Shown here: piece by piece, positions 44,530 through 53,701 of the stretch
Numbering within the stretch: the stretch's first letter is position 1
How the letters are laid out: each line of letters opens with the position of its first letter
Assembly: GCA_035489435.1 (NCBI GenBank)
Contig: DATHKG010000029.1
DNA length: 64,000 nucleotides
From: DATHKG01 sp035489435
Lineage (GTDB): Bacteria; Bacteroidota; Bacteroidia; Chitinophagales; Chitinophagaceae
Strand: one strand, 5' to 3'
Position numbers and translations under genes: made by a program
The notes under the pieces: model-generated
Seen by the model: only the letters and a program-made list of their open reading frames with translations
Databases searched by the model: none
What the model was told of the DNA's origin: nothing

Positions 44530-46935
44530 ATGCTAAGCCAATTCTTAAAATCTGCTTTCCGTAGCATCCGGAAAAACAAAACTTATAGTTTCCTGAATAT
44601 TTTTGGGCTTGGGATCGGAATCGCCTGCGCCGGACTCATATTTCTTTGGGTGGAAGACGAACTCAACTATAATAAAAATAACGCAAAAGCTGAAAAGCTT
44701 TATGAACTGAAAGTAAATTTGAAACTGGCTGGAAATCTCTTCACCATATATTCATCCCCAAGACCAATGGCAGCCGCAATGAAGACTGAAATTCCCGGTA
44801 TTGCAGATGCAGCAAGATATTCAGATAACGCACAAAGACTTTTGGTTAATACAAGTGATAAATCATTGTATAGTTTGGGCAGATATACCGACCCTTCTTT
44901 ATTCCGGATGTTTAGCTTTCATTTTTTAAAAGGCAATGCTTCAAATCCATTCCCCCAATTGTATTCAATGGTAATTACCGGGAGCTGCGCCAAAAAACTT
45001 TTTGGGAATGAAGGAAATGTTGTTGGTAAGGTTGTGCGCATAGATAACAAACAGGATTATGTAATCAGCGCTGTTGTTGAAGATCTGCCGGAAAATTCCA
45101 CCCTCCAGTTTGAATGGCTGGCTCCTTATGAGATTATTACGAATGAATTAAAGAACACAAAGTCTATCAGCGATGCTGTGGACTGGGGTAGTTATGGCCC
45201 TATTACCTATGTGGAGCTTGAGAACAGCATAAATGTTGAAGATGTAAATTCACTCTTAAAAGGATTTATCAAACAAAAAGCATCGGATCAGAAAGCGGAA
45301 GCGTTTTTATTTCCAATGGCAAAATGGCGTTTATATAATGAGTTTGCCAATGGGCAGGAAACAGGTGGAGGTCGCATCAAACAGGTAAATATGTTTGTAA
45401 CCATTGCCTGGATCATTTTGTTGATTGCCTGCATAAACTTTATGAACTTGGCTACCGCAAGCAGCCAGAAAAGAGCAAGAGAAGTCGGTGTCCGCAAGGT
45501 GCTTGGTTCCGGACGCAAAAAATTAATACTGCAGTTTATGGGAGAGGCCCTTATGATGTCGTTTTTCGCGATGCTGTTTGCGCTGATCATCATTACGGTT
45601 ACCCTTCCTTTTTTCAACCTGCTGATGGAAAAAACGTTGCAACCGGATTTTGGCAATCCAAATCATATCCTCGCGATGATGGTCATCACGCTGGTTTGCG
45701 GCATCACTGCAGGTATCTACCCATCGGTGTTTTTATCATCCTTTAATCCAACGAAAGTATTAAAAGGGTTAAGAGGCAAAAACAGCAGCGCAGTTTATAT
45801 CAGGAAAGGGCTGGTAGTTACACAATTTGTAGTTTCTGTTGTTTTTATCATCAGCACTGTTATTGTCTACAATCAGATACTCCATGTCAAAAACAGGAAA
45901 CTTGGCTTCAACCGCGAAAACCTGATCGAGATAAACCCGCAGCAGGATGTTTCAAAGACTTTCCCGATAATCAGGGATCAGTTGATCCAGACCGGTATCA
46001 TCCAGGATGTTGCACTAGCTGACCATTCAACACTTGTTGGGGGAAATACTGATAGCAGGTTTAAATGGCAAGGTAAACCGGGCGGGGAATCAACGACTAT
46101 TGCTCACCGTCATGTGAGTCCCCAGTTCATAGCGGTATCGGGCATGCGCATTATGCATGGCCGGGATTTCATAAATAATCCTGTTGCTGAAAATTCAAAT
46201 GTGATTATTAATCAATCAATGGAGAAGTTGATGGGATCGGGGACTGCTGTGGGACAGATTATACAATCGCCACGCGGAAATGACAACGGTGTGTTTTCCG
46301 ACATGACAGTAATAGGGGTAGTGGAAGATTATGTTTATGGAAATATCTTTGGTAAGGCCGACCCGTTGATTATTTTTTGTAAACCTCCTCAAAATCAGAA
46401 TTTTCTTTACCTCCGGCTGAAAGACAATATTGAAACAGAAAGTTCCCTGGCAAAAATTGAAGCCGTAATGAAGAAGTTAAACCCCGCTTATCCCCTGGAA
46501 TATAAATTTGTTGATGAACAGTTCAACCAACTGTTTAAAACGGAAACACTGCTGAGCAAAATTTCCGGCATTTTTGCGGGCCTTGCCATAGTGATTTCAG
46601 CCCTTGGGTTGTTTGGGCTGGCAGCATATACTGCCGAAAGGAGAACAAAAGAGATCGGCATAAGAAAAGTGCTTGGCGCAACTGTAGCGGGTGTGACGGT
46701 ACTCTTGTCAAAAGAATTTTTGCAACTCGTGATTATATCCTGCCTGGTGGCATTTCCGTTGGCCTGGTTAATCATGGATAACTGGCTGCAATCTTATGAA
46801 TACCGGGCTATCATAAGCTGGTGGGTATTTGGTGCTGCAGGCCTAACTGCGATTTTGATTGCCGTTACTACAATCAGTTTTCATTCAATAAAAGCCGCTC
46901 TTGCAAACCCGGTGAAGAGTCTGAAAACAGAGTAA
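44530..46935 (+). CDS. MacB/FtsX-type ABC transporter permease (B)
   Basis: An 801-residue paralogue of the permease at 37453-39921. ATG at 44530 starts MLSQFLKSAFRSIRKNKTYS. The first span (FLNIFGLGIGIACAGLIFLW) is followed by a periplasmic domain. The middle FtsX region contains RAREVGVRKVLGSGRKKLIL and the second half RTKEIGIRKVLGATVAGVTV. The C-terminus ALANPVKSLKTE matches its paralogue. No ATPase lies nearby. It is separated from its paralogue by the NHL gene. Confidence 0.88.
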   Translation: MLSQFLKSAFRSIRKNKTYSFLNIFGLGIGIACAGLIFLWVEDELNYNKNNAKAEKLYELKVNLKLAGNLFTIYSSPRPMAAAMKTEIPGIADAARYSDNAQRLLVNTSDKSLYSLGRYTDPSLFRMFSFHFLKGNASNPFPQLYSMVITGSCAKKLFGNEGNVVGKVVRIDNKQDYVISAVVEDLPENSTLQFEWLAPYEIITNELKNTKSISDAVDWGSYGPITYVELENSINVEDVNSLLKGFIKQKASDQKAEAFLFPMAKWRLYNEFANGQETGGGRIKQVNMFVTIAWIILLIACINFMNLATASSQKRAREVGVRKVLGSGRKKLILQFMGEALMMSFFAMLFALIIITVTLPFFNLLMEKTLQPDFGNPNHILAMMVITLVCGITAGIYPSVFLSSFNPTKVLKGLRGKNSSAVYIRKGLVVTQFVVSVVFIISTVIVYNQILHVKNRKLGFNRENLIEINPQQDVSKTFPIIRDQLIQTGIIQDVALADHSTLVGGNTDSRFKWQGKPGGESTTIAHRHVSPQFIAVSGMRIMHGRDFINNPVAENSNVIINQSMEKLMGSGTAVGQIIQSPRGNDNGVFSDMTVIGVVEDYVYGNIFGKADPLIIFCKPPQNQNFLYLRLKDNIETESSLAKIEAVMKKLNPAYPLEYKFVDEQFNQLFKTETLLSKISGIFAGLAIVISALGLFGLAAYTAERRTKEIGIRKVLGATVAGVTVLLSKEFLQLVIISCLVAFPLAWLIMDNWLQSYEYRAIISWWVFGAAGLTAILIAVTTISFHSIKAALANPVKSLKTE

Positions 46936-47060
46936 GATCATAAATTATTCAATAAAAATATTCAAAGCCCGGATATCGGCTGGTAAAGCATCAACAAACA
47001 TCTATAAAAAATCATTGGCTTCGCCAGGTAAAAAGCTGACGCATTCCATATCTTAGCAAT

Positions 47061-48953
47061 ATGAGAAAAATCATGCTGTCCCTCCTGTTTGCATTGGTAA
47101 CAGGAGTACTATCCGCGCAAGACACTACCGCTGCTTACCGTAAACTAGATTCAATAGCTATCATAGATCAAAAAGTGATGATGCCCATGCGGGATGGCGT
47201 CAGGCTGGCAACCGATATTTATCGTCCGAAAGGAAATGCGAAAGCACCGATTATTTTTTCCCGCACTCCATATAATTTCAATACCTGGATAGATGGTAAA
47301 ATGACAACCCGTACACTGGAAGAAGCATATAACGCGGTAAGCCGTGGATATGCATTGGTGGTACAGAATGAACGCGGCCGGTTTTTTTCAGAAGGAGAAT
47401 GGGATATACTAGGCACACCTCTTACAGATGGCTATGATGCATTTGAGTGGATGTCAAAACAATCCTGGAGTAATGGTAAGATTGGTTTAATCGGTTGTTC
47501 TTCTACTGCTGAATGGCAGATGGCTGTGGCTTCTCAAAATCATCCTGCGCTTGCAGCTATGGTGGCACAAAGCTTTGGAGCTGGAATTGGCCGGGTTGGA
47601 AAGTTTATGGAACAGGGTAACTGGTACCGAGGTGGTGCTCAACAAATGCTTTTTACTGCCTGGCTATATGGAACCCAGGACGACATATACAAACCACGCC
47701 TGCCAAAGGATGTTACACAGGAAGACGTCCGCCGTCTGCAACGCTTTTATGATATGGGACCGGAAATGCCAAGGGTTGACTGGGCTGCAGGCCTCAGGCA
47801 TCTTCCTGTAAAAGACATAATCAAAAATGCACAGGGTCCGGTTGGGATCTATGATAAAATGATTGCCCGCAAACCCAATGACACGGCCTGGTTTAAGGGT
47901 GGTCTTTATCATGACAACATGCCGCTGGAAGTTCCGGCTTACTGGTTCGTATCCTGGTATGATGTTTCTTCGGCGCCGAATATTGCGCTGTTTAATCATG
48001 TAAGAAACAGTGCAAAAAGTAAGGCCGTTGCTGATAACCAGTACCTGGTAATTGCTCCAACGCTCCATTGTTCTTATAAACGCGCTACGGAAAATACCAT
48101 TGTTGGTCAACGCAGTATGGGTGATGCACGCCTGAACTATGATGAACTTACCTGGAGTTGGTTCGATATGTTACTAAAGGGAGAAAATAATAAGTTCAAA
48201 GAAACCAATCCACGCGTGCGATATTTTACAATGGGTATTAATAAATGGCAACAGGCTGAAAGTTTTCCTTTGCCAAATACCGAAACCAGGACATATTATC
48301 TGAACAGTGGTGGCAAAGCAAATACCAGGAATGGAGACGGTACACTGATGCTGAAAAAGCCTGGTGCAAAGGACCTGGCTGATGGATTTAAATACGATCC
48401 CATGAATCCTGTTCCATCCTATGGTGGTAATGTATGCTGCACCGGTACTGCAGTACAGGGAGGAGCCTTTGATCAATCTGAAATGGAGTTGCGCGATGAT
48501 ATACTGGTTTATACTTCCGAGCCATTAAAAGAAGGCGTGGAGATAACCGGTTTTATCGAGTCGACTTTATTTGTTTCTTCGACGGGGTTGGATACCGATA
48601 TCACGTTAAAACTGATCGATGTGGACGCCGATGGCAAAGCCTACAACCTGGATGAAACCATCCAGCGTTTGCGTTATCGCGAAGGTTACGACAAGGAAGT
48701 GATGATGGAAAAAGAGAAAGTCTATAAGGTGGATCTTAGCCCGATGGTCACCAGCAATTTTTTTGCAGCGGGTCATCGGATCAGGATTGAAGTTTCGAGC
48801 AGTAATTTCCCGCGTTTTGACCGGAACCTGAACACAGGCGGCAACAATTATGATGAATCAAAAGGAGTGGTGGTGGAGAACAAAATACATCATTCATCGA
48901 AATACCCATCCTTGATTAAGTTACCGGTGATTTCGAAGAATACAGTTAAATGA
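47061..48953 (+). CDS. CocE/NonD-type hydrolase, X-Pro peptidase S15 family
   Basis: A 630-residue secreted hydrolase with signal peptide 1-20 (LLFALVTGVLSAQD). The alpha/beta hydrolase core opens with VMMPMRDGVRLATDIYRP, a CocE/NonD signature. The nucleophile elbow is GLIGCSSTAEWQ (Ser147), close to the usual GxSYxG but with S in place of Y. An alpha-helical insert and a C-terminal jelly-roll domain (VDLSPMVTSNFFAAGHRIRI) complete the family layout. Candidate substrates are N-terminal Xaa-Pro peptides or acyl amides such as glutaryl compounds. It stands alone, downstream of permease B. Confidence 0.9.
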   Translation: MRKIMLSLLFALVTGVLSAQDTTAAYRKLDSIAIIDQKVMMPMRDGVRLATDIYRPKGNAKAPIIFSRTPYNFNTWIDGKMTTRTLEEAYNAVSRGYALVVQNERGRFFSEGEWDILGTPLTDGYDAFEWMSKQSWSNGKIGLIGCSSTAEWQMAVASQNHPALAAMVAQSFGAGIGRVGKFMEQGNWYRGGAQQMLFTAWLYGTQDDIYKPRLPKDVTQEDVRRLQRFYDMGPEMPRVDWAAGLRHLPVKDIIKNAQGPVGIYDKMIARKPNDTAWFKGGLYHDNMPLEVPAYWFVSWYDVSSAPNIALFNHVRNSAKSKAVADNQYLVIAPTLHCSYKRATENTIVGQRSMGDARLNYDELTWSWFDMLLKGENNKFKETNPRVRYFTMGINKWQQAESFPLPNTETRTYYLNSGGKANTRNGDGTLMLKKPGAKDLADGFKYDPMNPVPSYGGNVCCTGTAVQGGAFDQSEMELRDDILVYTSEPLKEGVEITGFIESTLFVSSTGLDTDITLKLIDVDADGKAYNLDETIQRLRYREGYDKEVMMEKEKVYKVDLSPMVTSNFFAAGHRIRIEVSSSNFPRFDRNLNTGGNNYDESKGVVVENKIHHSSKYPSLIKLPVISKNTVK

Positions 48954-49026
48954 TAAATACTGTTTACAATCCTTTGTGTGTTGCCCCTTAAAGCCTGTCA
49001 GAACCATGGTTGAAACTTATGTCCCG

Positions 49027-49383
49027 TTACTTGTCCATTAATTTAATCCAATCCTTGACAACTTTTTGAAGATTTTCTTTGTGTTTTTTTACTTCATTCA
49101 TCGAATGAAATTTTGCATATGCTTTCCCTTTTGGTCCTGGTTCGAGTACCCCGGTTTTATCATTTAATAATTCACCTTTGTGAAATATCACTGCGACATA
49201 ATCTGTTATTCTTGGATTAAATGTTGCCATTGGTTCTTTATAGTCAAAGCTTGGACCACCCCATTTCACATCTTCCTCAAGCCTGGGACTGGCTTCACGA
49301 ATAAATTTTATTACAGCTTCCATTTCTGCTTTTAGTGGATGTTTGAGTTTGTTTACAAACTCATCAACTTTCGTGTTTGTCAT
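49027..49383 (-). CDS. DUF1801-family protein
   Basis: A 118-residue protein of the DUF1801 family (YdhG-like), which shows the fold of small DNA- or ligand-binding proteins. Signatures are FIREASPRLEEDVKWGGPSF, ATFNPRITDYVAVIFHKGEL and HKENLQKVVKDWIKLMD. There is no signal peptide. It is convergent with the S15 hydrolase and its function is unknown. Identification rests on the WGGPSF and FHKG motifs and the length. Confidence 0.88.
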   Translation of the reverse strand: MTNTKVDEFVNKLKHPLKAEMEAVIKFIREASPRLEEDVKWGGPSFDYKEPMATFNPRITDYVAVIFHKGELLNDKTGVLEPGPKGKAYAKFHSMNEVKKHKENLQKVVKDWIKLMDK

Positions 49384-49531
49384 GGCGTTAGTTGTAATTG
49401 TTTTTTTTGATTATTTATTTTCTTGAAAGTAACTATATTCTTTTATCAAGAATTTATTGTTTTGTAAAAAGTCATTTGCGTTACAATTATAACTCAAATA
49501 TGAAGATTCTTGCTTTTGTAAATCTTTACAT

Positions 49532-50305
49532 TCACTCCTTTGCAGGCTCTTTTTTCATAGTAGCATATGCAGAGGGTGTAACGCCAAATTGTTTGAGAAA
49601 GCTGCGCCCAAAATTTGACTGGCTGTTAAATCCGGTCATGTCACAGATTTCATAGATACGATGCTCGCCCGCCGCGAGTAGTTCAGCCGCGCGTTTCAAC
49701 CTTGTGATATTGATCAGTTCCAAAGGTGTCAGGTTGGTCACTGCACTAATCTTGCGATAAAGCGTCGCCCGGCTGAAATTCATTTTACAGGCAAGCAGAT
49801 CCACATCAAGCGAAACATTTTCCAGATTCTGCATAATTAATTCATGCAGTTGCTGCAGGAAGATTTCGTCTGCCCTGGTATGGGCAACCGTGTTGATATT
49901 TACCAGCGGCGTATTGGCAAAATGTTCACGTATCTTAAGCCTGTTCGATAGAAGATTTGCAATCTGCACTTGCAGATAGGCAGGTGAGAAAGGTTTTTCA
50001 ATATAAGCATCTGCACCTTCTTCCAGACCCTGGATCTTTGACTGCAAGGTGTTTTTTGCCGTTAACAATATCACCGGGATATGACTGTTCTCAATGTTTG
50101 ATTTAATCGCCCGGCACAATTCATAACCATCCATTACCGGCATCATGATATCGCTGATCACTAACTGGATCACATCTGTACTTAAAATTCCTAATGCATC
50201 CTGGCCGTTCGTTGCCGTATAAACCTTGTAAGACTCAGAAAGATCTTCTGTAAGAAATTCAAGGATCTCCCTGTTGTCATCTACTAATAATATTGCAGGT
50301 TTCAT
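49532..50305 (-). CDS. Response regulator with REC and AraC-type DNA-binding domain (split HTCS)
   Basis: A 257-residue regulator with start ATG at 50305 (MKPAILLVDDN), or 50326 for a 7-residue longer form. The receiver domain has an acidic pocket (VDD), phospho-acceptor Asp52 (LVISDIMMPVMDG) and Lys in EKPF. The C-terminal AraC pair (about 155-255) has LDVDLLACKMNFSRATLYRK and RIYEICDMTGFNSQSNFGRS. In classic hybrid two-component systems (HTCS) these domains follow the kinase in one polypeptide. Here they begin 55 bp after the kinase stop and in another frame, with no long linker. It is probably the output half of that kinase and the activator of the divergent SusC operon. Confidence 0.88.
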   Translation of the reverse strand: MKPAILLVDDNREILEFLTEDLSESYKVYTATNGQDALGILSTDVIQLVISDIMMPVMDGYELCRAIKSNIENSHIPVILLTAKNTLQSKIQGLEEGADAYIEKPFSPAYLQVQIANLLSNRLKIREHFANTPLVNINTVAHTRADEIFLQQLHELIMQNLENVSLDVDLLACKMNFSRATLYRKISAVTNLTPLELINITRLKRAAELLAAGEHRIYEICDMTGFNSQSNFGRSFLKQFGVTPSAYATMKKEPAKE

Positions 50306-50360
50306 AGATAAGTTAGTTGAGGTCATGGTATTAAACGTTGAGATTCTAATCCCGATACTG

Positions 50361-53300
50361 TCACACAGTTCTAGTAGTTCTTTGAGGCGCCAGGTTAAAT
50401 TCAATCTCCTGGTGCATGGGCAATTCAACTTCAAACACATTCATATTATTAACCGACTTGTTAAGTTGCAATGATCCGCGATGTAATTCCGCCAGTGATC
50501 TTGCCAAAGCTAACCCTATACCGGTGCCGGTCTCACGACTGTTTTCATTTAACCGGAAAAAAGATTCAAATATTTTTTCGCGCATCTCATAAGGAATCAA
50601 AGGACCATCATTGGAAATAATCACCCGGAACGAAATATCGTCTGCAGATGGTTCCGGTAGCATGATATCAATCCGGGAATCCGCATATTTAATGGCATTA
50701 TTTAATAGGTTAGAAATGATTTTATTTACCGCTTCCTTGTCGATATAAACTAGTAGGGCTTCAGGTGTTTCGATGGAGATATGGATATGTTTTTGCTCTG
50801 CCGCTGACTTAAACCTGAGTACATTATCCCGCAACAATGCCGATACATCAGTACATACAAAGTTCAGGCTGAAGTTATTGGTTTCAGTTTTCCGGAAATC
50901 GAGCAGTTGAGTAGTGAGGTCAAGCAGCCGGTCGGTATTTCTTTGCATGATCCGCAGGTTAGATAATATAGAAGCGTCTGCATGCTGGTTGCGCATCAAT
51001 TTTTCCATCGGTCCCTTTATCAGTGTCAGTGGAGTCCTGATCTCGTGGGCAACATTGGTAAAAAATTCAATCTTGGAATGATAGATTTCCTTTTCTTTTT
51101 CATGTTCCAGCAATTCAAGTTTGCGGGCATTGATTTCGGCAATACGTCCGTGATAAAAACGCAACGCCAGCCATATAAGCGTACAAGAAATAATGAGGTA
51201 TAACGTATACGCATAACTGCTCAGCCACCACGGTGGCTTCACCTGGATCTGGAGAATGGCCGGTTGTGCGTTCCAGATATCACTACTGTTGGAAGCCTTT
51301 ACCTCGAACCGGTAGTTACCGGGTGGTACCCCGGTAAAATAAACCTTCCTGTTTTTTTCGAGATAGGTCCAGTTGTCATCGAGTCCTGCAAGACGGTATG
51401 CGTACTTTGTTCGTTCCGGAGCCGTGAAACTCAGTCCCGCAAAATCAAGACTGAAAGTAGACTGGTCGTGGTTCAGTATGATTTTATCCGTAAAAGTAAC
51501 AGATCGCTGTAATGGAGATCCCGCCTGTTTTACACCCTGCTCTTTATCATACAATTGAAAACCGGTGATATAAACCGGTGGCAGATATTTATTAAGTATA
51601 AATTGTTCCGGGTGAAAACTGACCATTCCTTTCACGGTACCAAAATACATCCGGCCCGATGAATCCTTGAACGCGGAGTTATAGTTGAACTGATCGCTGA
51701 TGAGCCCGTTTGCCTTTGTATAAGATTTTGCTTTGCCTGATACTGGATCAAAATCAGCCAGGCCTTTGGAAGAGCTGATCCAGAAATGACCGGCACGATC
51801 TTCCAGCATTGCAAAAATCAGGTTACCCGGAAGTTCATTTGCAGTGGTGAACCTGGTGAACTGCTTGTTTTCATCAACCTTGCAGAGGCCGCTCTCAGTA
51901 GCTACCCAGATATTTTGATGGCTGTCTTCATGGATCCAGGTTACATGGTTATCGGCAAGACTAAGTTTGTTGTCTGGATGATATTTAAAATTCCTGGTTT
52001 CATGGCTCAAAGGATCGTATGTAAATAAGCCTTCAACAAAACTGCCGATCCAGAATTTTCCTTTACTATCCTGGAAAATATATGTGTAGAATGTTTCCGG
52101 CAAATCTGCGAACTCAACAAAATCATCTTTGACAACATCATGAATATAGATTCCCTGGTTGGTGGCTGCAAGTATCCGGCCCTCTTTTGATTTTGCAAGA
52201 TCATAAATGAAATTTGATTTAAATCCATGTGATCTTGAATCGTAATGCTTTAGTTTTTTACCCGTTTCCAGATCAACAAGATCGAGGCCATGTTGAAAGG
52301 TACCGATCCATAATTTGTTTCCATCAACAAGTAAACCATGAATATTTGAGTTAGAGTTCCGGTTGTGAAAACTAAACTCGTCAAATAAACCGGTGGCCGG
52401 GTTCATGATGTTGAGCCCCGCGTCTTCAGTTCCGATCAACAGGTTTCCCTTTCCATCCGGAACTATTTCCCTGACCGCATTTCCGCTGATTGAGTTTACC
52501 TGGTATTGTGGAAAAAACTTTTCGAATCTTGTAAACTGGCGCGGATAATAATTTACCCCACCGAAATATGTGCCTGCCCAAACACCACCTTCGCGATCCT
52601 TACAGAAAGTGTAGACGGCATTGTCAGAAACTGAATAGGGATCATTGTAATTTTTTCGAAGCCTTTTAAATTTCTTAGTATCGGAATTGTATATGATTAT
52701 ACCGGACTCTGACGCTACCCATAATTCTTTATCGGAATATTGAAGGATATCCCTGACAAATAAGCCGGAATCTTCGACATCAGGAATTTTAACATCCATG
52801 TATTTTCTTTGCCTTGTATCAAAAAATTTCAGGCCCTGAGCAGCAGTGCCGATTATCAAGCGACCAGGTCCGCCAAATGTAATTTTTTGAATCCAGGTAG
52901 AGATCGGTTTTGCCGAATGCTCAAAGAGATTGTAAGACTCAAAAGTTTTTTTCGACCTGTCATACTTTTCAACAGAGCCAGATGTTGTAACAACCCAGAG
53001 TTCGTTTTGATCATCAAGGCACATCGAGGTGGCATCAAAGCGCCGCGGTTGTTTAAATGCTTCGGTTGTTTTATTTGACTTATTGTATATTAATAAGGTG
53101 CCACGCGAAATCATCCATCTTTCATTTTTTCCGACCGCAATGATTTCTGTGATTTCCTGTGGCGGTGCAATTGACGAATAAGTAAAGGCTTCCGTGGCCG
53201 GATCGTAAATAAAAAGCCCTCCGTCTGTACCCACCCAGATGGTACCATCTTGTTCTTCAAATAAGCTATAGACAATATTTCTTCCTATGCTATTTGTATC

Positions 53301-53519
53301 ACCGGGCTCATTGCGGAATACTTTAAATGAGTAACCATCATAGCGATTCAAACCATCTTTTGTGCCAAACCACATAAAGCCGTGACTGTCCTGCATGGTT
53401 GTCATCACTGCATTATTTGACAAACCGTTCTCAACCTGGAAATGATTGAAATAATATGGTTGTGCAACAGTAATGAAACTGGTAAACAGTAAGATTAATA
53501 TGCATGATAACTTAAGCAC
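50361..53519 (-). CDS. Sensor kinase half of a split hybrid two-component system
   Basis: A 1052-residue membrane sensor with GTG start at 53519 followed by a signal peptide (1-20). It has about fourteen two-component-regulator propeller repeats (LSNNAVMTTMQDSHGFMWFG; NIVYSLFEEQDGTIWVG) that probably sense a glycan. A Y_Y_Y domain comes near residue 720 and one transmembrane helix near 785 (YTLYLIISCTLIWLALRFY). A HisKA domain (FFTNVAHEIRTPLTLI, His about 828) and an HATPase domain (NLLNNAIKYAD, GTGIGLALARSL) follow. The frame stops 15 residues after the HATPase, exactly where the receiver domain would follow in a one-piece HTCS. The next gene supplies it. It sits divergent from SusC. Confidence 0.9.
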   Translation of the reverse strand: MLKLSCILILLFTSFITVAQPYYFNHFQVENGLSNNAVMTTMQDSHGFMWFGTKDGLNRYDGYSFKVFRNEPGDTNSIGRNIVYSLFEEQDGTIWVGTDGGLFIYDPATEAFTYSSIAPPQEITEIIAVGKNERWMISRGTLLIYNKSNKTTEAFKQPRRFDATSMCLDDQNELWVVTTSGSVEKYDRSKKTFESYNLFEHSAKPISTWIQKITFGGPGRLIIGTAAQGLKFFDTRQRKYMDVKIPDVEDSGLFVRDILQYSDKELWVASESGIIIYNSDTKKFKRLRKNYNDPYSVSDNAVYTFCKDREGGVWAGTYFGGVNYYPRQFTRFEKFFPQYQVNSISGNAVREIVPDGKGNLLIGTEDAGLNIMNPATGLFDEFSFHNRNSNSNIHGLLVDGNKLWIGTFQHGLDLVDLETGKKLKHYDSRSHGFKSNFIYDLAKSKEGRILAATNQGIYIHDVVKDDFVEFADLPETFYTYIFQDSKGKFWIGSFVEGLFTYDPLSHETRNFKYHPDNKLSLADNHVTWIHEDSHQNIWVATESGLCKVDENKQFTRFTTANELPGNLIFAMLEDRAGHFWISSSKGLADFDPVSGKAKSYTKANGLISDQFNYNSAFKDSSGRMYFGTVKGMVSFHPEQFILNKYLPPVYITGFQLYDKEQGVKQAGSPLQRSVTFTDKIILNHDQSTFSLDFAGLSFTAPERTKYAYRLAGLDDNWTYLEKNRKVYFTGVPPGNYRFEVKASNSSDIWNAQPAILQIQVKPPWWLSSYAYTLYLIISCTLIWLALRFYHGRIAEINARKLELLEHEKEKEIYHSKIEFFTNVAHEIRTPLTLIKGPMEKLMRNQHADASILSNLRIMQRNTDRLLDLTTQLLDFRKTETNNFSLNFVCTDVSALLRDNVLRFKSAAEQKHIHISIETPEALLVYIDKEAVNKIISNLLNNAIKYADSRIDIMLPEPSADDISFRVIISNDGPLIPYEMREKIFESFFRLNENSRETGTGIGLALARSLAELHRGSLQLNKSVNNMNVFEVELPMHQEIEFNLAPQRTTRTV

Positions 53520-53701
53520 TGATATCTGTTTGCTGATTTCCTGGCTTTTGACAAGTATTGATCAGGTTGATACAATTAGACTAAATATTGATACAAAACG
53601 GTTGAGCTGGAAAATATAATTCATTCAATTTACAATTCATTAACGTTTGTTGCTTCCGACTTCGGAACATATTGAAAAACTTTCTTTAAAACAGCTTAGC
53701 C
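53520..53701. promoter_or_regulatory. Divergent promoter region of the second utilisation locus with TTGATACAA repeats
   Basis: Between the sensor kinase and SusC. TTGATACAA is present at 53567-53575 and again at 53588-53596, exactly 21 bp apart (two helical turns), with TTGAT also at 53558. Direct repeats at two-turn spacing are the usual kind of site for AraC-type activators, so this is a candidate operator. Confidence 0.5.

Noticed and set aside
48953..49027. AACCATGGTT palindrome near 49003-49012 as a terminator
   Set aside because: Has no loop and no T-run.
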